From contig CALVSB010000004.1 in assembly GCA_944358895.1 (NCBI GenBank), positions 24,429 to 88,428 on the forward strand: 64,000 nucleotides of DNA, written 5' to 3'. The DNA comes from an uncultured Bacilli bacterium (GTDB lineage Bacteria; Bacillota_I; Bacilli_A; RFN20; CAG-826). The position numbers and the translations under genes are program-made. Below the pieces are notes generated by a model. That model worked only from the letters and a program-made list of their open reading frames with translations. It had not been told where the DNA came from and searched no databases. Within the stretch, counting starts at the first letter, position 1; each line of letters opens with the position of its first letter. Positions 24,855 to 33,704 of the stretch are shown in pieces.

Positions 24855-25615
24855 GAGCCTTCTCCTTCCTGCCGAGTTAGGATCTCGGCGCCCGTAGAGG
24901 TGATGGCCACCGTGTTTTCGTAGTGGGCGGCATACCGATGGTCGCGGGTGACGGCCGTCCAGCCGTCGGGAAGAACCCGGAGGCTGTTTTTCCCTTCCAT
25001 CACCATCGGCTCGATGGCGAGGGTCATCCCTTCCTTCAGGATCGGCCCGGTGCCGGGACGCCCGTAGTTGGGGATGTAGGGATCTTCGTGCATCTCGCGC
25101 CCGATGCCGTGGCCGGTGTACTCGCGGGGCACGCTATAGCCGCAGCTATGCGCATGCTCCTCGATGGCGTGGCACACGTCGCCGAGGTGGATGCCCGGAC
25201 GGAGCATCTTATAGGCGATCTCGAAGCACTCCTGCGTCTCCCTAATGAGACGGAGGTGCTCCTCCTTCACGATCCCGACCGGATAAGTCCGGCAGGCATC
25301 GGCCATGTAGCCGTGCTTTTGGGCCACGAGGTCGACGGAGACGATGTCGCCGTCATGAAGGACCTTCTTGCTTGAAGGAATGCCGTGGACGAGAACTTCG
25401 TTGACCGAGACGCAAGCCGAGCCGGGGAAGCCGCCATAGCCTTTTTCGGCATTGATGGCACCCATTTCGGCCATGGTCTTGTCCACGAGATCGGCGATCT
25501 CGAGGGTCGAGACGCCGGGCTTTATGAAGTCCTCGAGGCGGGCGAAGCACTCGATGAGCACCTTACCCGCCTCTTTCATGAGGCCGATTTCGGCCTTTGA
25601 TTTGAGGACGATCAT
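24851..25615 (-). CDS. map: Methionine aminopeptidase, type I
   Basis: Removes the initiator methionine; 254 residues. The five metal ligands lie in [20 protein letters not shown] (two Asp), [18 protein letters not shown] (His), LAIEPMVM (Glu) and [11 protein letters not shown] (Glu). N-terminal zinc finger extensions are absent, the usual bacterial type Ia. It overlaps adk (ATGA) upstream and infA downstream. Confidence 0.97.
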   Translation of the reverse strand: MIVLKSKAEIGLMKEAGKVLIECFARLEDFIKPGVSTLEIADLVDKTMAEMGAINAEKGYGGFPGSACVSVNEVLVHGIPSSKKVLHDGDIVSVDLVAQKHGYMADACRTYPVGIVKEEHLRLIRETQECFEIAYKMLRPGIHLGDVCHAIEEHAHSCGYSVPREYTGHGIGREMHEDPYIPNYGRPGTGPILKEGMTLAIEPMVMEGKNSLRVLPDGWTAVTRDHRYAAHYENTVAITSTGAEILTRQEGEGS

Positions 25616-26262
25616 TTGTTGCCTAGGAGGGCGAGCAGCTCCGACTGCATGTTCAGGAGGGAGAGGGTCCCGTCGAAGCTATGGAGAAGCCCTTCCTTCT
25701 TGTAGTAATCAAGGAGCGGCTCGGTGGACTTGAAGTAGTTCTCGAGACGGACCTTGAAGGAGTCGACGTTGTCGTCTTTCCGTTGGATGAGAGGAGTCCC
25801 GCAGTAGTCGCAGATCCCTTCCTTCTTCGGCTTCATGGTGTTGACGTTGAAGGAAGCGCCGCACTTCGGGCAAACCCGCCGCCCGGCGATCCGGGAGACG
25901 AGCACCTCGCTCGGGCACTCGATGTCGATCACGAGGTTGACCTCGCGGCCGATTTCGGGCCCGAACTTCTTGAGGGCCTCAGCCTGCGGAATGGTCCGCG
26001 GGAAGCCATCGAGGAGGTAGCCATTGGCGCAGTCGGGGCGCGAGAGGCGCTCCTTGACCAGCTCGCAGGTGAGCTCGTCGCTCACAAGGCCACCGCCGTT
26101 GACGATGTCCTTGATCTTGTTGCCGAGCTCGGAACCGGAAGCCATCGCTTCGCGGAACATGTCGCCGGTCGAGATGTGCGGGAGCTTGTATTCGGTCGCG
26201 ATCCACTTGGCGTGGGTTCCCTTCCCCGCTCCCGGCGGGCCCATGAGGATGATGTTGAGCAT
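25612..26262 (-). CDS. adk: Adenylate kinase
   Basis: Interconverts AMP, ADP and ATP; 216 residues. P-loop GPPGAGKGTHAKWI (residues 8-21), NMP-binding segment ISTGDMFREAM, LID domain with a four-cysteine zinc site (CPKCGASF and CDYCGTPL) as in Gram-positive enzymes. The ATG overlaps the secY TAA by one base (TAATG), and its stop overlaps map. Confidence 0.98.
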   Translation of the reverse strand: MLNIILMGPPGAGKGTHAKWIATEYKLPHISTGDMFREAMASGSELGNKIKDIVNGGGLVSDELTCELVKERLSRPDCANGYLLDGFPRTIPQAEALKKFGPEIGREVNLVIDIECPSEVLVSRIAGRRVCPKCGASFNVNTMKPKKEGICDYCGTPLIQRKDDNVDSFKVRLENYFKSTEPLLDYYKKEGLLHSFDGTLSLLNMQSELLALLGNK

Positions 26263-27620
26263 TAGATTCCCTCCCTCGCTTCTTCGAAGCTCTTGCCGGC
26301 AAGGAGGCCGTCGATCTGCGAATTCAGCTCGAGAGCCACGCCGACGATGATGATGAGGCCGGTGCCGCCGATGGCGAGAGACGCGTCTCCGTCAAAGGCG
26401 TTGGCCCAGACGAGGACCACCGGCAGGGCCGCGATGAAGCAAAGCGCCGCCGCCCCGATGAAGGTGATCCGGTTGAGGACCTTGCCAACGTAGCGTTCCG
26501 TCTCCTTGCCCGGGCGGATGCCAGGGATATAGGAGCCGTTCTTCTGGAAGTTGTCCGCCAGGTTGGCCGGGTCGATCGTCATCTGCGAGTAGAAGAAGGT
26601 GAAGGCAATGATGAGGGCGAGATAGATGAAGAGCCCCCAGTTCATTTCCCAGGTCGAGCCGTCGAACCACGGCATGGCCATCGTCTGGTTGTAATTGAAG
26701 ACGGTGAGCCAGCTGGCGCTAGCGGCCTCCGACGAGATGAAGCTCGCGATGATGGCCGGCGCCGACATGATCGAAGCGGCGAAGATGACCGGGATGACCC
26801 CAGCCGAGTTGACCTTGATCGGGAGGAAGCTGGCCCGCGCCATCGGAGCGGTCGAACCGCCCTTTCCGGCATGCTGGACCGGGATCTTCCGCCTGGCCAA
26901 CTCGATGAAGACGACGAAGCCGACGATGAAGACCATCGCGATGATGTAGAGGGCGAACATGAAGCCGCCCTGGATCATCTCGCTCGAGCCATATTGGACC
27001 CGATCGGTGATCCACTTCGTCCAAGCCGTCGAGATCTGGGTCGGAAGCGAGCGCACGCAGCCGGCGAAGATGATGACCGAGATGCCGTTCCCAAGGCCTT
27101 TTTCGGTAATCTGGTCGCCGAGCCACATGGCCAGCATCGCCCCGGCGAGGAGGACGGTGACGATATAGGCATACGTCCAGAAGTCGGGGTTCAGATTGAG
27201 GTTGATGTAGTCGCTGTTCTCCATCGTCCGGATGATGCCGTAGCCCTGCACCGCACCCAGTAGAAGGGTGAGGTAACGGGTCGCCATCTCGATTTTCTTC
27301 CGCCCGTACTCGCCTTGCTTCGATAGCTGGGTGAGGGCCGGAAGGACGTCTTTGGAGAGTAGCTGGATAATGATCTGCGCCGTGATGTAGGGGGAAACCC
27401 CAAGGGCGAAGACCGAGAAGTTGCTGAGGGCACCGCCACCCAGTAGGTTCATGATGGCGAGGGAGTTCCCACTGCTTAAGGCATCGTCCAACTCCGAGGT
27501 GACGCTGACGCCGGGGACCGTAATGGCCGCCCCGATCCGGATGATGAAGAGAATCATGATCGTAAAGAAGATACGATTCACGATTTCTTTGTTTTTGAAG
27601 ATCGAGACGAACTTTTTCAT
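26262..27620 (-). CDS. secY: Preprotein translocase channel SecY
   Basis: The ten-helix protein-conducting channel, 452 residues. GVSPYITAQIIIQLLSKDVLP, GIRPGKETERYVGKVLNRIT and PVQHAGKGG are hallmark segments; hydrophobic helices fill the rest. The plug and lateral gate regions look complete. It overlaps rplO and adk by one base each (TAATG junctions). Confidence 0.97.
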   Translation of the reverse strand: MKKFVSIFKNKEIVNRIFFTIMILFIIRIGAAITVPGVSVTSELDDALSSGNSLAIMNLLGGGALSNFSVFALGVSPYITAQIIIQLLSKDVLPALTQLSKQGEYGRKKIEMATRYLTLLLGAVQGYGIIRTMENSDYINLNLNPDFWTYAYIVTVLLAGAMLAMWLGDQITEKGLGNGISVIIFAGCVRSLPTQISTAWTKWITDRVQYGSSEMIQGGFMFALYIIAMVFIVGFVVFIELARRKIPVQHAGKGGSTAPMARASFLPIKVNSAGVIPVIFAASIMSAPAIIASFISSEAASASWLTVFNYNQTMAMPWFDGSTWEMNWGLFIYLALIIAFTFFYSQMTIDPANLADNFQKNGSYIPGIRPGKETERYVGKVLNRITFIGAAALCFIAALPVVLVWANAFDGDASLAIGGTGLIIIVGVALELNSQIDGLLAGKSFEEAREGI

Positions 27621-28072
27621 TACTTCTTGGCCTCAAAGGTGCCGCCGGCCGCCTCGATGGCAGCCTTCGCGGACTTGGAGCAAGCGCTAACCTTCACCGT
27701 AAGCTTCTTGGTGAGGGGCTCTTTGCCCTTAGCGAGGATTTTAATCCCATCTTCGGGCTTTTTCACGATGGAGCTCTCAATGAGAAGCTCCTCAGTGATC
27801 TCGGTTCCGTCTTCGAAACGGTTGAGAACGCTGAGGTCGACGGTCGCGAAGTGCTTGCCGCCGAGGTTCTTGAAGCCAAACTTCGGGAGGCGCCGAGCGA
27901 GCGGCATCTGGCCGCCTTCGAAGCCCCTCTTCTTGGTGTGGGCGTGGGCACCCTGGCCTTTTTGGCCCTTGCCCGCCGTCTTGCCGTTGCCGGTGCCGAG
28001 GCCCTGGCCCTTACGCCACTTCTTGGTCTTGGCTCCTTTGACGACCTTGAGATCGCTAAGCGAGGTGATCAT
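27620..28072 (-). CDS. rplO: 50S ribosomal protein L15
   Basis: L15, 150 residues. The glycine-rich N-terminus GQGLGTGNGKTAGKGQKGQG and RGFEGGQMPLARRLPKFGF are diagnostic, and the C-terminal LTVKVSACSKSAKAAIEAAG matches the family. ATG overlaps the rpsE stop (ATGA). Confidence 0.98.
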   Translation of the reverse strand: MITSLSDLKVVKGAKTKKWRKGQGLGTGNGKTAGKGQKGQGAHAHTKKRGFEGGQMPLARRLPKFGFKNLGGKHFATVDLSVLNRFEDGTEITEELLIESSIVKKPEDGIKILAKGKEPLTKKLTVKVSACSKSAKAAIEAAGGTFEAKK

Positions 28073-28773
28073 TCAGCTTTGCCTCCTTTGGCTTCGGGAG
28101 CCGCCGGTTTGACCTCTTCCGGGGTCTTGAGACCGCGGAGGACCATCACCCTGTTGTACTCCTTGAGCTTCTGAAGCCCGTCATGGGTGGCGCGAACCAC
28201 GTTGATCGGGCAGCGCGAGCCGTAGACTTTGCTCACGATGTTGCGGATGCCGGCGAGTTCGAGGACAGCCCGGACCGGGCCGCCGGCGATGATGCCGGTG
28301 CCGGCCGGAGCCGGCTTGAGGACGACTTTCGTCTTCCCGAATTTGCCGCTGACTTCATGGGCGATCGTCCCGCCCTTGGCCACGTGGATCTTGTAGAGAT
28401 GCTTCTTGGCCTGGGCAAGGCTCTTCTTGATGGCATCGGGGACTTCGCCGCTCTTGGCCATGGCGAAGGAATACCTTCCCTTGCCGTCGCCGACGACGAC
28501 GAGAGCGTCGAAGCGCATGTGCTTGCCGCCCTTTTCGGTCCGGGATACCCGGTTGATGTCGACGACGCGGTCCTGATATTCGTCCTCGTCGCGACGGTAG
28601 CCGCCGCGTCCGCCGCGGCGTTCGCCCGGACGGCCGCGCCGATCCCCGAACTTGCGGGAACCGGGGCGCTCGCTACGGACGGAGCCGTGGGGCTCGTAGA
28701 CCGGGTTGCCGGTCGGGCGGGCCTTTTCTTCGGTCTTGGCCGCCGGAGCAGCCTCTTTTTTCGTTTCTTCCAT
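28069..28773 (-). CDS. rpsE: 30S ribosomal protein S5 with RG-rich N-terminal extension
   Basis: S5 takes part in decoding accuracy and mRNA entry. The S5 core (RVVDINRVSRTEKGGKHMRF to ATHDGLQKLKEYNRVMVLRG) is about 150 residues; in front lie about 70 extra residues, first acidic-lysine, then arginine/glycine-rich (FGDRRGRPGERRGGRGGYRR). A C-terminal tail EVKPAAPEAKGGKAE is also extra. Total 234 residues against 160-170 normally. The start at 28773 has AAGGAGA; an ATG further upstream (28869) lies inside rplR and is unlikely. Confidence 0.96.
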   Translation of the reverse strand: MEETKKEAAPAAKTEEKARPTGNPVYEPHGSVRSERPGSRKFGDRRGRPGERRGGRGGYRRDEDEYQDRVVDINRVSRTEKGGKHMRFDALVVVGDGKGRYSFAMAKSGEVPDAIKKSLAQAKKHLYKIHVAKGGTIAHEVSGKFGKTKVVLKPAPAGTGIIAGGPVRAVLELAGIRNIVSKVYGSRCPINVVRATHDGLQKLKEYNRVMVLRGLKTPEEVKPAAPEAKGGKAE

Positions 28774-28783
28774 GTCTGTCTCC

Positions 28784-29140
28784 TTAGAAGCGGAGCCCGC
28801 CTTCCCGGGCCGCGTCGGCGAGGGCCTTGACCCGGCCGTGGTAGGTGTAGCCGCCGCGGTCGAAGACAACTTCCTCGATCTTGGCAGCCTTGGCCTTCTC
28901 AGCTAGGACCGAGCCGACCTTGGCAGCCGCCTCGACATTCCCGCCATTGGCGAGATGAAGCTGGGTGGAAGAGGCGCTCACGAGGGTGACGCCCTTCGTG
29001 TCATCGATGATTTGGGCTTCGATGTGCTTGTTGGAGCGATAGACGCAGAGCCGCGGGCGAAGCGAAGTGCCCTTGACTTTCTCCCGAACGCGCTCATGGC
29101 GACGCTCGCGGACGAGATTGCGCGATACTTTCTCGATCAT
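28784..29140 (-). CDS. rplR: 50S ribosomal protein L18
   Basis: L18, which binds 5S rRNA; 118 residues. [35 protein letters not shown] and the end [19 protein letters not shown] are conserved. Standard position between rplF and rpsE, AGGAGG-type site upstream. Confidence 0.97.
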   Translation of the reverse strand: MIEKVSRNLVRERRHERVREKVKGTSLRPRLCVYRSNKHIEAQIIDDTKGVTLVSASSTQLHLANGGNVEAAAKVGSVLAEKAKAAKIEEVVFDRGGYTYHGRVKALADAAREGGLRF

Positions 29141-29151
29141 AGGCTACCTCC

Positions 29152-29718
29152 TTACTTCTTGCCGCCGGCCGCCGCGCGCTTGCCGACTTTCTTGATGAGC
29201 TTCTGGCCTTTGTAGTGGACGCCCTTGTTGCCGTAGACGTCCGGCCGATGCTTGTCGTAGATGGTCGCGGCCGTCTGGCCGACTTCCTGCCGGTCGACGC
29301 CTTCGACGACGATATGGGTCTCATCGGGGCAAGTGATCTTGGTGTACTTGCCGATGGCCTTGACGGTGACTTGGTGCGAGTAGCCAAGGAACATCGTGAG
29401 GGTGTCGCCCTTCATCGAGCAGCGATAACCGGTACCTGCGACCTCGAGCTCCTTCTTCCAGCCCTCCGAGACGCCGACCACGGCATTGTGGAGGATGGCC
29501 GCGGTCGTGCCGTGGTTCTCCGAGCCCTGGATCGCGTCTTCTTCGGCTTCGAGGATCGGTTCGACGTGGGCGACCTTGTCCTCGAGGATGATCTTGACGT
29601 CCGAAGGAAGGTGGATTTCGACCTCGCCCTTCGGCCCTTTGATGAGAGCGCTATGCTCCTTCACCTCGATGCTGACGCCTTCGGGGAGATGAATCGGACG
29701 CTTGCCAATACGTGACAT
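29152..29718 (-). CDS. rplF: 50S ribosomal protein L6
   Basis: L6, 188 residues, near the factor-binding centre. SRIGKRPIHLPEGVSIEVKE at the start and DKHRPDVYGNKGVHYKGQ near the end identify it; the latter ends RPDVYGNKGV where most have PEPYKGKG(I/V), a mild change. Short basic C-terminal tail KKVGKRAAAGGKK. Confidence 0.97.
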   Translation of the reverse strand: MSRIGKRPIHLPEGVSIEVKEHSALIKGPKGEVEIHLPSDVKIILEDKVAHVEPILEAEEDAIQGSENHGTTAAILHNAVVGVSEGWKKELEVAGTGYRCSMKGDTLTMFLGYSHQVTVKAIGKYTKITCPDETHIVVEGVDRQEVGQTAATIYDKHRPDVYGNKGVHYKGQKLIKKVGKRAAAGGKK

Positions 29719-29732
29719 GCCTGATTTCCTCC

Positions 29733-30128
29733 TTACCAGACGTAGCAGAGGACTTCGCCGCCGACGTTGGCCTTGCGGGCCTCGCTATCGGTGAGGATTC
29801 CTTTGCTCGTCGAGACGATGGCGATGCCAAGGCCCTTGAGGACGCGCGGAAGCTTCGCAGCTTCGACGGTGACCCGGAGGCCCGGCTTCGAGATGCGCTT
29901 CATGCCAGTGATGACGCGCTCCCCGTTCTCGCCGTACTTGAGATTGATGATGAGGGTTTTCTTGGCCCCTTCCCCTTCCGAGAGGAAGGAGAGGATGTAG
30001 CCCTGGTCCTTGAGGATTTTGGCAATCGAGGCCTTCATCTTCGAGTAGGGCATGGAGACAGACTCGCGGCGCAGCGCATTGGCGTTGTTGATGCGAACGA
30101 GCATGTCAGCGATCGGATCGTTAATCAT
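29733..30128 (-). CDS. rpsH: 30S ribosomal protein S8
   Basis: S8, 131 residues, binds the central domain of 16S rRNA and in E. coli represses the spc operon by binding rplE m[23 protein letters not shown] and the C-terminal [29 protein letters not shown] are conserved. 19 nt after rpsN. Confidence 0.97.
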   Translation of the reverse strand: MINDPIADMLVRINNANALRRESVSMPYSKMKASIAKILKDQGYILSFLSEGEGAKKTLIINLKYGENGERVITGMKRISKPGLRVTVEAAKLPRVLKGLGIAIVSTSKGILTDSEARKANVGGEVLCYVW

Positions 30129-30147
30129 GTTTCTGTGTCTCCTTTCC

Positions 30148-30333
30148 TTACCAAGAGGCTTTCTTCATGCCCGGGATTTCGCCCTTGTAGGCGAGTTCCC
30201 GGAGGCAAATCCGGCAAAGCCCGAACTTCCGGATGACCCCGTGGGGCCGCCCGCAGCGGCTGCACCGGGTATATTCGCGGGTCGAGAACTTCGGCTTCCG
30301 CGCGGCTTTGATCTTAAGCGATTTCTTAGCCAT
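30148..30333 (-). CDS. rpsN: 30S ribosomal protein S14, zinc-binding type
   Basis: The short 61-residue S14 with the [20 protein letters not shown] zinc ribbon (Cys24, 27, 40, 43), the form found in Firmicutes and Mollicutes under zinc-replete conditions. Ends [11 protein letters not shown] as usual. Lies between rplE and rpsH. Confidence 0.98.
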   Translation of the reverse strand: MAKKSLKIKAARKPKFSTREYTRCSRCGRPHGVIRKFGLCRICLRELAYKGEIPGMKKASW

Positions 30334-30344
30334 GTCTTGTCTCC

Positions 30345-31127
30345 TTAGTGCCGGAAGGGCATTCCGAGGTGGGTGAGGAGCGAAAGGGCTTCCTCATCCT
30401 TCTTGGCCGTCGTCACGATGACGATGTCCATGCCGCGGATCTTGCCGATCTTGTCGTAGTCGATTTCCGGGAAGATGAGCTGTTCCTTCACGCCGAGGGT
30501 GTAGTTCCCGTGGCCGTCGAAGGCATTGCGGGAAACGCCGCGGAAGTCGCGGACCCGGGGAAGAGCGATGGAGACGAGCTTATCGTAGAACTCGTACATC
30601 CGCTTGCCGCGGAGGGTGACCTTGCAGCCGATGGCTTGCCCCTCGCGGAGCTTGAAGGTCGCGATGGACTTCTTGGCGTGGGTGACGACCGGCTTCTGCC
30701 CCGCGATGAGGGTGAGGTCGGCCACGCTATCTTCGAGGGCCTTGGCGTTCTGGGTGGCGTCGCCAACGCCGATGTTGATGACGATCTTGACGAGCTTGGG
30801 CGCCTCCATCGGCGTCTTGTAGCCAAACTCCTTCATGAGTTCCGGGACGATTTCTTCCCGGTACTTCTTCTCGACGCGGTTGAGCTCGCTTCCGACGACC
30901 TTCTTGGCCTTCGGGGCTTCCGCCGCTTCGACTTTCTTCGCCGGGGCCTTCTTGGCCGGGGCTTTCTTAGCGCCTTCGGCCTTCGGGGCAGCGGCTTTCT
31001 TCGCCGGAGCCTTCTTGGCCGGGGCTTTCTTCGCGCCTTCAGCCTTCGGGGCAGCGGCTTTCTTCGCCGGAGCCTTCTTGGCCGGGGCCTTCTTGGAGGC
31101 CTCTAGGACTTTCTTTTCTTCAGCCAT
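30345..31127 (-). CDS. rplE: 50S ribosomal protein L5 with histone-like N-terminal extension
   Basis: L5 contacts 5S rRNA and the P-site tRNA. The L5 core of about 180 residues starts near [20 protein letters not shown] and includes [36 protein letters not shown] and [14 protein letters not shown] variants. In front are about 80 residues built of [16 protein letters not shown] units (two complete 21-residue repeats plus partial ones), resembling histone H1 tails. Usual L5 length is 180. The start at 31127 has AAGGAGG. The extension is in frame and has no alternative internal Met with a ribosome site. Confidence 0.95.
   Translation of the reverse strand: MAEEKKVLEASKKAPAKKAPAKKAAAPKAEGAKKAPAKKAPAKKAAAPKAEGAKKAPAKKAPAKKVEAAEAPKAKKVVGSELNRVEKKYREEIVPELMKEFGYKTPMEAPKLVKIVINIGVGDATQNAKALEDSVADLTLIAGQKPVVTHAKKSIATFKLREGQAIGCKVTLRGKRMYEFYDKLVSIALPRVRDFRGVSRNAFDGHGNYTLGVKEQLIFPEIDYDKIGKIRGMDIVIVTTAKKDEEALSLLTHLGMPFRH
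30955..31080. repeat. 63-bp tandem repeat inside rplE
   Basis: Two exact-length 63-bp units (30955-31017 and 31018-31080) differing at two positions, flanked on both sides by partial copies. Each encodes a 21-residue Lys/Ala/Pro unit of the L5 N-terminal tail. High identity at DNA level implies recent duplication. Confidence 0.9.
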
Positions 31128-31138
31128 GGTTAGCCTCC

Positions 31139-31453
31139 TTACTTCTTGCCTTCAAGGGATTCGCCGGAAGCGCCGACGCGGATTTTCTTCCCGTCGACGA
31201 TCTTGTGATGGACCCTCGTGGCTTTCTTGGTCTTCGGATCGATGAGCGCGACTTTGCTCGCATCGAGCGGCACGTAGATGTCGAGGATGCTCCCCTCGGG
31301 AGTATTCTGGGTCGGCTTCTTGTGCTTCTTGTGGACGTTCACGCCTTCGACCACGACTTTGTTGAGTTTCGGGTAGACCCTTTGGACGATGCCGGTCTTG
31401 CCCTTGTCGTCGCCCGAGAGGACGATGACTTTGTCGCCGGTTTTGATGTTCAT
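31139..31453 (-). CDS. rplX: 50S ribosomal protein L24
   Basis: L24, an assembly initiator, 104 residues. The KOW segment [20 protein letters not shown] and [15 protein letters not shown] are conserved. Follows rplN by 13 nt. Confidence 0.97.
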   Translation of the reverse strand: MNIKTGDKVIVLSGDDKGKTGIVQRVYPKLNKVVVEGVNVHKKHKKPTQNTPEGSILDIYVPLDASKVALIDPKTKKATRVHHKIVDGKKIRVGASGESLEGKK

Positions 31454-31466
31454 TGCCTTGCTCCTC

Positions 31467-31835
31467 TCAGATGACTTCCATGGCGAGGGAGATGATCTTC
31501 ATGTAGCCCTTGTCACGGAGTTCGCGGGCCACCGGTCCGAAGACACGGGTGCCGAGCGGGTTGCCGTCCTTGTCGATGAGGACGACGGCGTTGTCGTCGA
31601 AGCTGATCGAGCTGCCGTCCTTGCGGATGATGGCGCGCTTGACGCGGACGATGACGCCGGTGACGACCTGGCCCTTCTTGATCTTGCCGTTCGGGATCGC
31701 GTCCTTCACGGCGCAGGTGACCGTGTCGCCGAGGGTCGAGAATTTGCGACGGGCGCCGCCGTGCTGGCGGAAGACCCGGACGCTACGGGCGCCGGAATTG
31801 TCGGCGACGACGAGATTCGTTTCGTTCTGGATCAT
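31467..31835 (-). CDS. rplN: 50S ribosomal protein L14
   Basis: L14, 122 residues, at the subunit interface. [20 protein letters not shown] and [20 protein letters not shown], then [20 protein letters not shown] match the family throughout. Follows rpsQ by 9 nt. Confidence 0.98.
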   Translation of the reverse strand: MIQNETNLVVADNSGARSVRVFRQHGGARRKFSTLGDTVTCAVKDAIPNGKIKKGQVVTGVIVRVKRAIIRKDGSSISFDDNAVVLIDKDGNPLGTRVFGPVARELRDKGYMKIISLAMEVI

Positions 31836-31844
31836 ATCGTCCTC

Positions 31845-32204
31845 CTATTCCGCTTTCTTCTCTTCGGCCTCTTCCTTGTTGGAAGCGACTTCTTCAGAAG
31901 AGCCCTCGATGGCCTCGAGCTTCTCCTCGACGGTCGCGGCAGACTCGCTGCCGACGGCCTTCTTGTCGATGCTCACGAGGCGGTAGCGCTTCGTCTTGGA
32001 GATCGGGCGGCAAGCCATGATCGTGACGACGTCGCCGACCTTGGCCTCGCCCTTCTCGTCATGAGCGTGGTACTTCTTGGTGTAGCTGACCCGCTTCGCG
32101 TAAAGGGGGTCGTTCCGCTTGGTGGAGACGGTCACGGTGATCGTCTTCGCGGTCTTGGTCGAGGTGACCGTTCCCTGAACGGTCGTTCTCTGATTCCTTT
32201 CCAT
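31845..32204 (-). CDS. rpsQ: 30S ribosomal protein S17 with acidic C-terminal tail
   Basis: S17, primary 16S rRNA-binding protein. The OB-fold core of about 84 residues ([52 protein letters not shown]) is normal; about 35 extra C-terminal residues are acidic ([20 protein letters not shown]). Total 119 residues against 85 normally. Confidence 0.96.
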   Translation of the reverse strand: MERNQRTTVQGTVTSTKTAKTITVTVSTKRNDPLYAKRVSYTKKYHAHDEKGEAKVGDVVTIMACRPISKTKRYRLVSIDKKAVGSESAATVEEKLEAIEGSSEEVASNKEEAEEKKAE

Positions 32205-32214
32205 GATCTTCTCC

Positions 32215-32418
32215 TTACTTGTGCGCGATCTGGAGTTCGCGCTCCCTCTTGACGGTGAGGAGCCGGGCGAGGTCCTTGCGGATGCTCGCGATTTCCTCGG
32301 GATGCTCGAGCTGGCCGACGGCCTTGGACCGGGTCAGTTCGAAGCGGCGTTGACGAAGGGAAGAAATCTTCTCGTCAAGCTCGGCCGCGGTAAGTTCCCG
32401 CACTTCCTTGATGTTCAT
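32215..32418 (-). CDS. rpmC: 50S ribosomal protein L29
   Basis: L29 near the tunnel exit, 67 residues, two long helices: [56 protein letters not shown]. The ATG overlaps the rplP stop by one base (TAATG). Confidence 0.96.
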   Translation of the reverse strand: MNIKEVRELTAAELDEKISSLRQRRFELTRSKAVGQLEHPEEIASIRKDLARLLTVKRERELQIAHK

Positions 32419-32981
32419 TACTTATCCCCCTTCTCGGCCGGGGCAGCCGCCTCTTCGGCGGCCGGCTCATTGCCGGTATCGGAGACGGTTTCGATGTGAT
32501 CCTCGTTCTCAATGGCTTCGAGGGTCGAGGCGTGGGCCTCTTCCATCTTTTCCCGTTCTTCCTCGCTCAGGGCCTTGGTCCTGGCGATGATCTTGGTTTT
32601 GACCGGAAGCTTGTATCCGGCTTGGTGGAGTGCCTTGAGGGCGAGCTCCTCGCTGATGCCGCCGATCTCGAAGATGACGCGGCCTTCCTTGCAGACGGCC
32701 ACCCAGCCTTCGGGCGAGCCCTTGCCGGAACCCATACGGACTTCGGCCGGCTTCTTCGTCTTCGCGAGATGCGGGAAGACGCGGATCCAGATCTTGCCAG
32801 CGCGGTCGGTGTAACGCGCGAGGACGATACGGGCGCTTTCGATCTGGCGGTCGGTGAGATAGGCTCCTTCGAGAGCCTGGAGCCCCCACTCCCCGAACTC
32901 GACGGTATTGCCCTTGGTGGCAATGCCTTCGTAGCTGAGGCTATGCGGGCGGCGGTATTTAACGCGCTTTGGCTGTAGCAT
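32418..32981 (-). CDS. rplP: 50S ribosomal protein L16 with acidic C-terminal tail
   Basis: L16 organises the A-site tRNA elbow region; core of about 140 residues ([55 protein letters not shown]). About 45 residues are added at the C-terminus ([20 protein letters not shown]), mostly acidic. Its start lies inside the rpsC 3' end (23-nt overlap) with GGAGG five nt before ATG. Confidence 0.96.
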   Translation of the reverse strand: MLQPKRVKYRRPHSLSYEGIATKGNTVEFGEWGLQALEGAYLTDRQIESARIVLARYTDRAGKIWIRVFPHLAKTKKPAEVRMGSGKGSPEGWVAVCKEGRVIFEIGGISEELALKALHQAGYKLPVKTKIIARTKALSEEEREKMEEAHASTLEAIENEDHIETVSDTGNEPAAEEAAAPAEKGDK

Positions 32982-33702
32982 GGTTACCTCCTTCGCGACG
33001 CGAGTCGCGGCGATCGCGGCGGTCTTCCCTCCGTTCTTCGCTCACAAGCGAGGAAGCCTCGCTCTTGTTGGCGCTGCGGCAGATCCAGACCTTGACCCCG
33101 ATCCGGCCATAGGCGGTATGGGCGCTTACGGCCGCGAAGTCGATGTCGGCCCTCAAGGTTTCGAGGGGGACGACGCCTTCCTTGTAGCCTTCGCGACGGG
33201 CGATTTCCGCGCCGCCGAGACGGCCCTGGCACTGGGTGCGGCAGCCGGCGGCACCGGCCTTGCGCATCCGCTGGATGGCTTTCTTCTGGGTCGAGCGGAA
33301 GGACTGGCGCTGCTCGAGCTGCTCAGCGATCCACTTGGCCACGAGAGTGGCGTCGAGGTCGACGTTCTTGACTTCCTCGACGTTGAGGGTGAGGTTGCCG
33401 GTCTTGACGACCTTGGCAAGCTCGGTCCGAAGGGTCTTGAGGTTGGCCCCTTCCTGGCCGATGACGGCGCCCGGACGGCCGACGTGGAGGGTAACGATGA
33501 CTTGGCTGCCCTTGTCGTTCTTGTTGCGGGCGATGTCAATATGCGAGAGCATCGCGTCCTTGAGCTTCGGTTCGAGGAAGCGACGGATGTCGATGTCTTC
33601 CTTGAGGAAGGAGGCGAAGTCCTTCTTGGAAGCGTACCAATTGGCTTCCCAGCCGCGGTTGATGCCGATGCGGAGGCCGACGGCGTTGACTTTCTGACCC
33701 AT
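32959..33702 (-). CDS. rpsC: 30S ribosomal protein S3
   Basis: S3 of the mRNA entry helicase, 247 residues. MGQKVNAVGLRIGINRGWEA, the KH domain GRPGAVIGQEGANLKTLRTE and the C-terminal GRLGGAEIARREGYKEGVVP with GVKVWIC are conserved. The C-terminus after residue 213 is a charged SEERREDRRDRRDSRREGG tail that runs 23 nt into rplP. 2 nt separate it from rplV. Confidence 0.97.
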   Translation of the reverse strand: MGQKVNAVGLRIGINRGWEANWYASKKDFASFLKEDIDIRRFLEPKLKDAMLSHIDIARNKNDKGSQVIVTLHVGRPGAVIGQEGANLKTLRTELAKVVKTGNLTLNVEEVKNVDLDATLVAKWIAEQLEQRQSFRSTQKKAIQRMRKAGAAGCRTQCQGRLGGAEIARREGYKEGVVPLETLRADIDFAAVSAHTAYGRIGVKVWICRSANKSEASSLVSEERREDRRDRRDSRREGGNHATAKAR

Positions 33703-33704
33703 GG

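Noticed and set aside
30955..31080. Tandem repeat considered as a CRISPR array
   Set aside because: Units are contiguous without spacers and encode an in-frame protein tail.
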